Source of the DNA: Pantoea sp. 18069
Lineage (GTDB): Bacteria; Pseudomonadota; Gammaproteobacteria; Burkholderiales; Burkholderiaceae_C
Length of the DNA stretch: 64,000 nucleotides
Assembly: GCF_902706035.1 (NCBI RefSeq)
Contig: NZ_CACSJA010000021.1
Coordinates: forward strand, 1 to 64,000
Reading direction: 5' to 3'
The notes beneath the pieces were generated by a model that saw only the letters and a program-made list of their open reading frames with translations, was not told where the DNA came from and did no database searches. Of this stretch, positions 27,975 to 35,997 are shown one piece after another. Position 1 is the first letter of the stretch, and every line of letters begins with the position of its first letter. Position numbers and translations under genes: made by a program.

Positions 27975-28278
27975 CCACTACCTTTGTTCATTCGGCTGCG
28001 GGGGCTTGCCGCCGGCCTGCGCCTGCAACCCCCTGCGCCCGGTGATGGCCAGCATCACCCTGGTTGATTTGAAATCGGCATCTCGGCGCAAACCATACAA
28101 GGCTTCAACGCCGTTGAGCCTGTAAAAAAGCGTTTCACGCATATGCCGCAAGTTGGCACTACTTTACACAGCATCACGCAGCCCACACGCGAGCATTACA
28201 TGCGCGTCGCAAACTGACATCCAGCGCTGCAGTTTCCCTGCCACAGCGTGTTCATCCATCCAAGAAAGGACTAGCTCC
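27975..28278. other. Intergenic region, no gene seen
   Basis: This 304-bp gap upstream of both rdgC (leftward) and the LTxxQ protein (rightward) must hold both promoters. No palindrome, small ORF or RNA structure stands out. TTGGCA followed by TTTACA near 28153-28175 could be promoter-like but is weak. Confidence 0.4.
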
Positions 28279-28824
28279 ATGGCTATTTTCCAACGCACCC
28301 TGACTGCCACCGCCGCTGCTGCCACCGTCTTCGCCGCGCTGGCCATGCCGGTATGGGCCCAGACGCCGGCCGCGCCCACTGCAGCCACCACCACAGCCGT
28401 CGAACCCGCAGCCCGCGCTCCAGGCCACCAGCCGCGTGACCATGCGGCCCATGGAAAGCGCATGGCCGAAAAGGCGCAGAAATTCCAGGCGGCGCTGCAA
28501 TTGACCGAAGCCCAGCAGGCCGGCTGGAACAGCTACCGCGAAGCCATCAAGCCCGCGCCCCATGCCAAGCGCATGGACCGTGAAAGCTTTGCCAAACTGA
28601 CCACACCACAGCGCATCGACCATATGCAGCAGCAGCGTACCGAGCGCAACGCCCAGGCAGACCGCCGTGCGCAAGCGACCAAGGCCTTCTATGCGACGCT
28701 CACGCCCACGCAGCAGAAAACCTTTGACGAGCAGACATTGCGCCATGGCAAGCACCACGCAAAGCGCCATGGCCCCCATGGCGAACACGGCAAGGCACCA
28801 GCGGCGGCCACACCCGCCAGGTAA
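28279..28824 (+). CDS. Periplasmic LTxxQ (Spy/CpxP-like) protein
   Basis: A 181-residue protein with a signal peptide (residues 1-27, cleavage after MPVWA) and two LTxxQ-type motifs, LTEAQQAGW (about 74) and LTPTQQKTF (about 142), typical of Spy/CpxP periplasmic chaperones. It is very rich in His, Lys and Arg with a HGKHHAKRHGPHGEHGK tail that could bind metal. I chose ATG 28279, which starts the signal peptide; upstream in-frame starts give no leader. A strong terminator follows. Confidence 0.8.
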   Translation: MAIFQRTLTATAAAATVFAALAMPVWAQTPAAPTAATTTAVEPAARAPGHQPRDHAAHGKRMAEKAQKFQAALQLTEAQQAGWNSYREAIKPAPHAKRMDRESFAKLTTPQRIDHMQQQRTERNAQADRRAQATKAFYATLTPTQQKTFDEQTLRHGKHHAKRHGPHGEHGKAPAAATPAR

Positions 28825-28863
28825 GACGCCCGGCGAGCGCCTCGGGACTCTCAAGCAGACGCA

Positions 28864-28890
28864 AAGCAGGCCTTGGTGCCTGCTTTTTTG
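28864..28890 (+). terminator. Rho-independent terminator after LTxxQ gene
   Basis: AAGCAGGC / GCCTGCTT 8-bp stem with a 6-nt loop, then T6. It is 40 bp past the stop codon. Confidence 0.9.
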
Positions 28891-29068
28891 TCGCCGGGCC
28901 GCCCCAAGACAAAACGATGGGGGGCTTTGCCTCCCAGGCCCCCACACGCAGTGAGGCAAGCGTGGGAGCTTTTTTTATAGCCGGTTGGCATCCACCGTGC
29001 GGCACCAGGACAACTTATCTACACTTGTTTAAAAGCGTAAATGATTCTGTCCACAGGAGTTGTCAACA

Positions 29069-29647
29069 ATGCACTTGAAAATATCCCGGCGGCTTGCATA
29101 CTCATGGGCGAGCGGCGCGGCATTGTGTCTTGCCAGCTGGGGCGCGCAGTCCCAGGTCGTTTTCAACGACCACTCTCCCACCTGGTATATCCAGGCGGCG
29201 GTCGCGTCAAATGATGCCCATGCAGCGAACCTTGGCGTGACCTTGCCCTGGCAGCAATGGACCTACGCCCTGGGCTCGGGCCAGATCACAGGCCACTGGG
29301 ACCTGTTTGCAAGCCATTGGTCCAGCCGCATGACCAACGACGAACGCCAGCGCTCCTATGTCTTCGGCGTGGTGCCCACGCTGCGCTGGCGCGGCGCACA
29401 AGGCCAGTCCGCGTGGTTCGCCCAGGCCGGCACCGGCCCCACATGGTCCACTGCGTACTACCAATCCAGCAACAAACGCTTCAGCACGCGATACAACTTC
29501 GCCACCCACCTGGCCGTCGGCACCAACTTCGGGGCGCGGCGTGAGCATGAAGTCATGCTGCGCATTGAACATTTTTCGAATGCCGGCATCAAGCGCCCCA
29601 ATCCCGGCGAGAACTTCCTGCAACTGCGCTACGCCCACCGGTTCTGA
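29069..29647 (+). CDS. PagL-type lipid A 3-O-deacylase
   Basis: A 192-residue outer-membrane beta-barrel hydrolase that removes the 3-O acyl chain of lipid A. It has a signal peptide (cleavage near GAQSQ, residue 28) and the C-terminal catalytic motif EHFSNAGIKRPNPGEN, containing the His-x-Ser and Glu triad members of PagL. It ends in an aromatic residue (YAHRF), typical of Omp assembly signals. The ATG 29069 has an AGGAG site at good spacing; a TTG three codons earlier is too close to it. Confidence 0.9.
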   Translation: MHLKISRRLAYSWASGAALCLASWGAQSQVVFNDHSPTWYIQAAVASNDAHAANLGVTLPWQQWTYALGSGQITGHWDLFASHWSSRMTNDERQRSYVFGVVPTLRWRGAQGQSAWFAQAGTGPTWSTAYYQSSNKRFSTRYNFATHLAVGTNFGARREHEVMLRIEHFSNAGIKRPNPGENFLQLRYAHRF

Positions 29648-29700
29648 ACCGTAGCAGTTATCCACAGAGTCGGCCGCAAAAGCTGAAAACTCTGCCCTCC

Positions 29701-29727
29701 AACCGCCCGCCAGGGCGGTTTTTTTAC
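29701..29727 (+). terminator. Rho-independent terminator after pagL
   Basis: AACCGCCC / GGGCGGTT 8-bp stem, GCCA loop, then T-run. It separates pagL transcription from the origin-like tract. Confidence 0.9.
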
Positions 29728-29898
29728 GCCTGAAAGGCCTGTGGATAAGCCTGGGGGAAATTTTCGCATATCTTCATTGTTATCCACAAGCATACTGATC
29801 AATGAGAAGTTATACCCAATCCAGATGCAGCAGCACCTGCCCTCTGGACACATGCTTTGATTGAATGCAAGCTGTTGATTTTCATAGAAAATATGCAG

Positions 29899-29936
29899 TT
29901 ATCCACAAAAACAAGAGTGCTCTACTACTACGACTA
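29899..29936 (+). other. Origin-unwinding module 1 (DnaA box + DnaA-trios)
   Basis: TTATCCACA (29899-29907), a 14-nt spacer, then CTACTACTACGACTA (29922-29936), whose complement reads as consecutive TAG trinucleotides with one TCG. This is the DnaA-box/spacer/DnaA-trio order of the basal unwinding element described for bacterial origins. An AT-rich run (ATCTATAAATAG) follows. Confidence 0.7.
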
Positions 29937-30327
29937 TCTATAAATAGAAATATTAGGAACAACAACAGCGCACAAAATTTGAGCAGTTTTTCAGAAGTCC
30001 ACAAACGACCGCAGCCATGGATTTCAGTACCAACGCCCATCAAAAAATAAACACAGCGATAAAACAACGATGGAAATCCATCGCAAAAAAAGTTATCCAC
30101 TCATAAATTAATAGCAAACTATTGTTTATATGCATGGGAAACATGCCTAAATATGTGAGAAAAACAACGGCACAATAGTCTGTGGATATCTAAATATCAA
30201 CCTGCTACTTATCAACAGGAAGTTCATATTTCTTGAAGTTATCCACTTTTGCTGTACATCCGGAGCAGGGCTTCACGCACAGCGTTTCGAAAAACAGAAG
30301 TCATTGATTTGTATAAGAAAAATAGAG

Positions 30328-30365
30328 TTATCCACAGAAACGGGCCGCATCTACTACTACGACTA
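30328..30365 (+). other. Origin-unwinding module 2 (DnaA box + DnaA-trios)
   Basis: TTATCCACA (30328-30336), a 14-nt spacer containing GGGCCGC, then CTACTACTACGACTA (30351-30365). Box, spacer length and trio string are identical to module 1, 429 bp away. The upstream 20 bp (TTGATTTGTATAAGAAAAAT) also resembles the sequence before module 1. The GC-rich spacer here fits the described unwinding element better than module 1. Confidence 0.72.
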
Positions 30366-30619
30366 ATTTCTTATAGTGAAATAAATGAACAACCAGGAGA
30401 GTTCCTGGGACAAGCCTCGGAAACACCGCATCCAGACAAATCCGTCTTGCATCTCCAGCGGAAAAAGCGCAAAGTTCAAACCTCTCGGAGCCATCCAGCG
30501 TGAAAAGCACCTGATTTCCGGAAAAAACGAACGGAATGGGGAAAACTTCGTGTCGCAGCACTGAAAACGAATGGTTATCCACAGCTTGTTATCAACACCT
30601 GTGGAAAATGCGCGCTGCC

Positions 30620-31117
30620 GCAAGGCTGGGCGGCTAAGTCGTTGTTTTTATTGGATGTTCAAATAATTTCAACGCAATGCCCGGTGAAACATTGCGGCCG
30701 TAACCGGGTTACATCGTGTTTTTGTGCGGATTCATGCCCGGAGCAACTGGTACTGTGCAGCGGTACGGGCATTTGCGGTCTGTGACGCGGGCAGGGCGCA
30801 TCGCAAGGCCCGGGGCATGCCCGGATGCCCGGCATGCCCTGCATCGGCGCCTGGATGGCCTCAGGGGGCCTTTGGCGCCAGTCGTTGGGGGAGGTTGTGT
30901 GGATGGCCGGCGGTCGGGAGCCGCATGCAGCGTCCGACCCACGATGTAGCTGGCCAGGGAGAGGTACCCGTGCCGGACGGCACAAAGGGGGCCATGCCGC
31001 CATCGTGGCGAAGGCGGCCGAGGGGATCAGCAAACCGCAGCGATGGCGGTTTGCGCGCGCCTGGAGCAGGCGCAATGCGATGTACCGGGGGCTGTGGCCC
31101 GGCCGGCACCAGGACGC
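30620..31117. other. Intergenic region right of oriC candidate, no gene seen
   Basis: GC content rises abruptly here. Open frames on both strands lack recognisable motifs, plausible starts or credible composition. No tRNA or small-RNA structure was recognised. Confidence 0.5.
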
Positions 31118-31474
31118 TCAGGCCTTTTTCAGAAACACCGACTTGAGAATGAAGTTGCCTTGCTCGGTCTTGCAGTCCACGTCGTGGTCGCCATTGCCGT
31201 GCACCAGGCGAATGCTTTTGACCTTCGTACCTTTCTTGATCACGGTCGACGAGCCCTTGACCTTGAGATCCTTGATCAGCAGCACGGCGTCGCCATCGGC
31301 CAGCAGCGTGCCATGGGCATCCCGGATGCTGCCGTCACTGGTTTCGCCGTCCTCGGCGGCCTGTAGGCCGCTTTGCGGCCATTCGAACGCGCAGTCGGGG
31401 CACAGGTAGCTCGTGCCATCGGGGTAGGTGTTTTCAAGGCCGCACTGGGGGCAGGCAGGGACATGTTCTGGCAT
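31118..31474 (-). CDS. YjdM/PhnA-family zinc-ribbon protein
   Basis: A 118-residue protein. The N-terminal zinc ribbon has CPQC (residues 8-11) and CPDC (25-28), and the C-terminal SH3-like PhnA domain has DSVLLIKDLKVKGSS-type residues (GDAVLLIKDLKVKGSS, about 61-76). The family was once linked to phosphonoacetate hydrolysis but its function is unsettled. It lies 76 bp upstream of, and in the same direction as, the dinG 3' end. Confidence 0.92.
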   Translation of the reverse strand: MPEHVPACPQCGLENTYPDGTSYLCPDCAFEWPQSGLQAAEDGETSDGSIRDAHGTLLADGDAVLLIKDLKVKGSSTVIKKGTKVKSIRLVHGNGDHDVDCKTEQGNFILKSVFLKKA

Positions 31475-31550
31475 GGGGAGACTTTCTCTTTCTGTGGAAA
31501 CAAGGCGAGGGCACGATGGGCCCCGCTCCTTTTAGAACGTGTTCACGTTC

Positions 31551-33737
31551 TTATCGCGGCGCGCGCTTTTCAAGCGCAAACGGCGGCAGACCGTTGAGCA
31601 GCCGCTGGCCGTAGCTGGTGCGCACCAGGCGCTTGTCGTAGCAATATACAAAAGCCCTGTCCTCTTCGGTGCGGATCGCGCGTCCTACCCATTGCGCCAG
31701 GCGGATGGCCGTGGCCGGTACCACCAGCTCGCTGAACGGGTCCCTGCCGGCACTGCGCAGCCACTCGGCGCGGGCTTCTCCCACGGGGTCGTCGGGCGGC
31801 GCGAACGGCAGCTTGGTGATGAACAGCGACTCGCACAGCGCGCCCGGCAGATCCAGCCCCTCGCCGAACGACTGCATGCCGAAGATGATCGACGCCTGGC
31901 CGTCCGCGACGCGCTCGCGGTGCAGGGCGAGCAGCTGGGCACGGGGCATGGCGGTCTGCACCAGTACGTTCGAGCGCATGGCGGTCGAGAGGGCGTCTAC
32001 GGCCTGGCGCATCTGCTCGCGCGACGTGAACAGCACCAGGGCGCCGGATTCGACGCGTGCCAGGTCATGCAGCAGCGCATCCACCATCTCGCTGGTGAAG
32101 GCGCTGGCCAGGCGTGGATCGGCATGGGTTTCGGCGGCCACGAAAATGCCTTGCGAGGCGTAGTCGAAGGGACTGGGGACTTCAAGCGTCGTCACCGCCG
32201 CATCGCCGTGCAGGCCCGACTCGTGCAGGAAGAAGTCGAATTGCCCACAGCTTGTCAGTGTGGCCGAAGTCAGCACGGCACCCCGTACCTGGGACCACAG
32301 ATGCCGGCGCAAAGTCGCTCCGGGCAGCAGCGGACTGGCATGGGCCTTGACCACGATGAATTCGCCATCTGTCTCCAACGTGAACCATTTCGCGTTGGGA
32401 ACATACTGACTGCTGTCATTTTCCGCGGGCTGCTGCAGCAGAAGCTGAGCGGTGTCATAGACCGATTCGAGCCGGGGAGCGAGCGCGCCGACCTGTGCAT
32501 ACATTGTGGACAACCTGCGGGCTTCTTCGGGTTTGTCGCGAATTTCCACACGCAGGGCCTTGGAGATCGCGCGCAGCGCATCGAGAAAGCCGTTGGCATG
32601 GTGCGAGGCCTGGGCGAGCGGCTCCAGCAGTGCCTCGGGAAGAATTCCGCGCGTCGCGCGCACCCGCGCCGGGCCCCAGCTGTCCTTCTTCGACTTGAGT
32701 TCGTCGCCATAGAAATCCATGACCAGCCGGGCCAGGTCCTGCAGTGTCTGGCGCAGCTGGCTCGAGTGGGTCGGCACGTCGGCCACTTCCTCGACTTCGA
32801 GCAGCGTGCCCACGCGCAGCGCGCGGCTGGCGAGCTTGTCGATCCAGCCCAGCCGGCTCAAATCCAGCGCACAGGCGAACTGGGACAGTGCGGTGGCCGG
32901 CAGGTGGTGGGCTTCGTCGAGCACCAGCAGGCAGTTGTCCAGGTCGGGCAGCAGCCGTGCGCCCAGCGAGGACAGCAGCAGGTCGTGGTTGGCGACGATC
33001 ACCTGGGCCGCGACCATCGACTTGCGGCGCTCGTAATAGGTGCAGCCGTCAAAAGCCGGGCAATGTTTGCCGGTGCAGGAACTCGATTCGGCCGCCACCG
33101 GACTCCAGGCCTCGGGCTCGGGAGGCGTGGCCAGGGAGTCGCGGTCCCCATCCCAGACACCGGTGGCCATGGCGTCGGCCATGCTGGCATAGAACTGCAT
33201 GCGTGCCTCGAGCTCCTGCGCGGGGCGGGGGCGGGTGGCGGCTTCCTCCTCGGCGAACAGATCGTCGGCCTCGTCGTGCGATTCGCCCGTGCCCGCGAGG
33301 CGCTCGAGCTTGAGCTTGCAGACAAAGCGTCCTCGCCCCTTGGCGAGAGCGAACTTGAAAGGCTGATCGAGCTGCGCGGCGAGCGCGGGCAAATCCTTGT
33401 TGACCAGCTGCTCCTGGAGCGCGACGGTCGCCGTCGAGATCAGCACCCGCGTGCCGCGGGCCAGCGCGAGCGTGATCGCGGGAATGCTGTAGGCCAGCGA
33501 TTTGCCGACCCCCGTGCCGGCCTGCACGACCGCAATGGACCGTTCCGGCGCAGGGGCGTCGTCATCGACTTTTCCGAGCTGGGCGGTGCTGAACGTGGTG
33601 GCGACCTGGGCCGCCATGCGCCGCTGCCCATCGCGGCTGCGGAACCCGGGGATGGACGCGACGACGTCATCGAACGATTCAAGGCCCAACTGGGCCCACT
33701 TTTGCTGGGACATTGAGAGCGAAATGGACTGGCCCAT
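31551..33737 (-). CDS. DinG-family ATP-dependent DNA helicase
   Basis: A 728-residue superfamily-2 XPD-like 5'-3' helicase. Walker A QAGTGVGKSLAYSIPA is at about residue 72, the iron-sulfur cluster Cys set (CTGKHCPAFDGC plus partners) near 225, and the DEAH box LVLDEAHHLP near 274. C-terminal motifs V/VI include FGMQSFGEGLDLPG and QWVGRAIRTEEDRAF. It resolves R-loops and other structures during replication, which fits its origin-proximal position. The ATG at 33737 is used; an in-frame ATG eight codons later (MSQQKW) is possible. Confidence 0.93.
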   Translation of the reverse strand: MGQSISLSMSQQKWAQLGLESFDDVVASIPGFRSRDGQRRMAAQVATTFSTAQLGKVDDDAPAPERSIAVVQAGTGVGKSLAYSIPAITLALARGTRVLISTATVALQEQLVNKDLPALAAQLDQPFKFALAKGRGRFVCKLKLERLAGTGESHDEADDLFAEEEAATRPRPAQELEARMQFYASMADAMATGVWDGDRDSLATPPEPEAWSPVAAESSSCTGKHCPAFDGCTYYERRKSMVAAQVIVANHDLLLSSLGARLLPDLDNCLLVLDEAHHLPATALSQFACALDLSRLGWIDKLASRALRVGTLLEVEEVADVPTHSSQLRQTLQDLARLVMDFYGDELKSKKDSWGPARVRATRGILPEALLEPLAQASHHANGFLDALRAISKALRVEIRDKPEEARRLSTMYAQVGALAPRLESVYDTAQLLLQQPAENDSSQYVPNAKWFTLETDGEFIVVKAHASPLLPGATLRRHLWSQVRGAVLTSATLTSCGQFDFFLHESGLHGDAAVTTLEVPSPFDYASQGIFVAAETHADPRLASAFTSEMVDALLHDLARVESGALVLFTSREQMRQAVDALSTAMRSNVLVQTAMPRAQLLALHRERVADGQASIIFGMQSFGEGLDLPGALCESLFITKLPFAPPDDPVGEARAEWLRSAGRDPFSELVVPATAIRLAQWVGRAIRTEEDRAFVYCYDKRLVRTSYGQRLLNGLPPFALEKRAPR

Positions 33738-34701
33738 CGAGCGCCAGTCGTAATAAATAAGAAATAAAACACGGATATGTAGCGAATAAGATGTTAAATC
33801 TTATGTTTTTTACGCTACATCGCATGTTTTTGAACGCCTGCAGCATGCGTTGCACCTGCATTTGGCACACCCTTGGGGCAGACACCTGTCTATTTTCGCA
33901 GGACTGGGGATTCTGTGGATAAGCGCGGATAAGTTTTTGACGGCTTCGCAAGGTCTCAACTTATCCACAGCGTTTCCAGCCGAAATCCGTCTGCATGCAT
34001 TGTGCATATACCTGGGGGCATGCATGTGGATAGTTTTGTGAACAAGGAAAAAAGACGTTTTATTTCAGTGAGATAGAACAACTGTGCACAGCTTGTTCGG
34101 AATGTTTTCCGGCAGCCGATTTTGTCGATGTTTGCGGCGTTGCGGATTTATCCACAGGGCTGAATGCCGGACCGCCGCGCGCGCTGTGCATAGCGGTCCG
34201 GCGACATGCGCATTTCCGGGTGTTTTTGTCTGCCGGGCGTCTGCTGACAGTCTGGCTGGAGCGCGTGTGAAATGCCTGCTTAAAAAACAGGCAAAAGAAC
34301 CATGATTTCAGCAAGAACTGCGCAGAAAACCTGAGTTTCCCTGAAAAAACTTCATCTTGTTGCTATATAAATAATAGCAACATACCTATGGATTCAAAGG
34401 AAATTCAAGAAAACAATGGGGGGAATTCTGGCTTTTCCATGGGATGCCGGTTCGAACTGAAAAACCCGTATTTGTAATTTTTCATATCTTCAGGCCATGA
34501 TGATCCAGGCTGCTGTATGGTCTGGACAGATAGCTGGCTGCCCGGCGCGCTGAAACGCTGGGGTGTCGGCAGATTGCAACAGTGCGTTAACAAAAGCTAT
34601 TTCTATGACAAATTAGAAACAATTGGATTTCTTGTTTCTCCTTGCCAAAGGCCACCCCGTCGCTGCCGATTCGAAAAGCGTGAACAGGCTCTAGCTTTCA
34701 T
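33738..34701. other. Intergenic region with secondary DnaA-box cluster
   Basis: A 964-bp gap between divergent dinG and the diguanylate cyclase. Perfect DnaA boxes: 33914-33922 (-), 33961-33969, 34148-34156; one-mismatch TGTGGATAG at 34025-34033. A 9-bp perfect inverted repeat (TGTTGCTAT 34358-34366 / ATAGCAACA 34374-34382) flanks ATAAATA. No DnaA-trio string was found here. Short ORFs in the gap look random. It could assist or regulate the origin 3.5 kb away. Confidence 0.6.
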
Positions 34702-35955
34702 ATGCTTTCCTCGCCTATCACCCCGTCTGCGATGGATAACGCTTCATACCTTTATCGGCATGAACTGCAAAGTCGTTATCGCTGGCTGCGCTTCGCGCCC
34801 GATGTCGAGCGCGAGTTCATGCGTTTCCTGCGCGAAACGCAGTCATTCAATTTCGTGGCTTGCGTCTGGATCGGGCTGGCGCTGTGGCTGGGCGTGGTGG
34901 GCTGGGATGTGCTGCGCTACGTGCAACATATCGAGGGCACGGCGATCGAGGCGCGCTATCTGCAAACCGTCATTCCCGCGCGTCTGGTGAATCTGCTGGC
35001 GCTCGGTGGACTGCTGGCGGCTCTGCCGCGTCTGCGCAACAGCGATTGGCTGGGTGCCGCGGGCCTGGCGACCATCGCGGTGTATTGCATCTGCACCTTT
35101 GCGAGCGCCTACTTTTACAAGCTCCTGGGGGTCGGCGATGGCATGGCGGCCTCTATCCTGATACTGATGACGGTGCTCTTTCCCTGCGGCATGACGCTTC
35201 GCCAGGCGCTGCCGACGGGCTTGATGCTGCTTGCCGCCTACTGGTTCACTGCGTGGAAGATCCTGCCGCCCCTGCACTGGATGGCATTTCGTGAAACCGC
35301 CAGCTTGCTGACGGTGTGCATGTGCATGATGGCGTTCGGCAGCTATCTGCGCGAGCGTGGAGCGCGTGAACAGTTTCTGCTGCGCCGCCTGCTCGACTGG
35401 GAGGCGGCACACGATCCGCTGACGGGCCTGGCCAATCGGCGCAGCTTTCAGCGCCATTTCGAGGTCTGCCTGGCGCAGGCGCGGCGCGATGGCAAGACAT
35501 TGATGCTGGCGATCCTGGACCTCGACCATTTCAAGCTCTACAACGACCATTACGGCCACAAGGCGGGCGACCGGGCCCTGCAGCAGGTGGCGCTGCTCCT
35601 CGGGCACTATGCGGCGCGCCCCATGGATCTGGCGATCCGCCTCGGAGGCGAGGAGTTCGGTCTGCTGAGCTATGCCGATGAAGTCCCGGCGCTGACACGG
35701 CGCATGCAGCACCTGCTGGCGCAGTTGCAGGCCCTGCAGATCATCCATGAATACTCGCCCACGGCGCCCTGTCTCACGGCGAGCATCGGCATTGCGCAGG
35801 CCGAGCCGTCGGCAACGACCGACAGCCTGTTCCTGCAGGCCGACGCCCAGCTCTACCGCGCCAAGAATACGGGCCGCAACCGGGTCTGCGGGCCGGAGGA
35901 CACCGAGGCACAAAGCAGGAATCCGGCCGAAAGAACGGCCGTTGCTGCGGCATGA
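34702..35955 (+). CDS. Membrane-anchored diguanylate cyclase (GGDEF)
   Basis: A 417-residue protein with six hydrophobic segments (about residues 50-215) and a C-terminal GGDEF domain. The active loop is IRLGGEEFG (about 312), with RPMD upstream fitting the RxxD inhibitory site and LDLDHFKLYNDHYGHKAGD as the metal/GTP region. It is predicted active for c-di-GMP synthesis. No clear ribosome site decides between ATG 34702 and ATG 34732. The 746-bp upstream stretch has DnaA boxes and a hairpin. It is convergent with the XdhC-family gene. Confidence 0.9.
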   Translation: MLSSPITPSAMDNASYLYRHELQSRYRWLRFAPDVEREFMRFLRETQSFNFVACVWIGLALWLGVVGWDVLRYVQHIEGTAIEARYLQTVIPARLVNLLALGGLLAALPRLRNSDWLGAAGLATIAVYCICTFASAYFYKLLGVGDGMAASILILMTVLFPCGMTLRQALPTGLMLLAAYWFTAWKILPPLHWMAFRETASLLTVCMCMMAFGSYLRERGAREQFLLRRLLDWEAAHDPLTGLANRRSFQRHFEVCLAQARRDGKTLMLAILDLDHFKLYNDHYGHKAGDRALQQVALLLGHYAARPMDLAIRLGGEEFGLLSYADEVPALTRRMQHLLAQLQALQIIHEYSPTAPCLTASIGIAQAEPSATTDSLFLQADAQLYRAKNTGRNRVCGPEDTEAQSRNPAERTAVAAA

Positions 35956-35997
35956 GAGGGCGCACCGGGGAGACTCGCGCAGGGCGTGAGGCGCGGT

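Larger units (their letters stand above)
29650..30610. other. Candidate chromosomal replication origin (oriC)
   Basis: A gene-free AT-rich tract. Perfect DnaA boxes (TTATCCACA or complement): 29658-29666, 29740-29748 (-), 29780-29788, 29899-29907, 30328-30336, 30575-30583. One-mismatch boxes: 30093-30101, 30181-30189 (-), 30209-30217, 30239-30247, 30589-30597, 30600-30608 (-). Two DnaA-trio modules lie inside. The nearby parABS system, mnmG linkage and box density support oriC; dnaA, the usual neighbour, is not in the window. A DnaA-titrating locus is the alternative, but the trio modules argue for strand opening. Confidence 0.75.

Noticed and set aside
29865..30503. Small ORFs within the DnaA-box tract
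   Set aside because: They cross the DnaA boxes and trio modules, lack ribosome sites and have random-looking sequence.
29899..30597. Repeated short boxes considered as a CRISPR array or plasmid iterons
   Set aside because: Spacing is irregular, both orientations occur and the repeat is the 9-bp DnaA box; no plasmid Rep gene or cas gene is nearby.
30659..31146. Overlapping open frames right of the oriC candidate
   Set aside because: No ribosome sites, motifs or credible amino-acid composition; probably non-coding GC-rich DNA.
31533..31551. AGAACGTG-TT-CACGTTCT palindrome at the dinG 3' end considered as parS or terminator
   Set aside because: It lacks the parS flanks (TGTTNC/GAAACA) and has no T-run, so neither call is supported.
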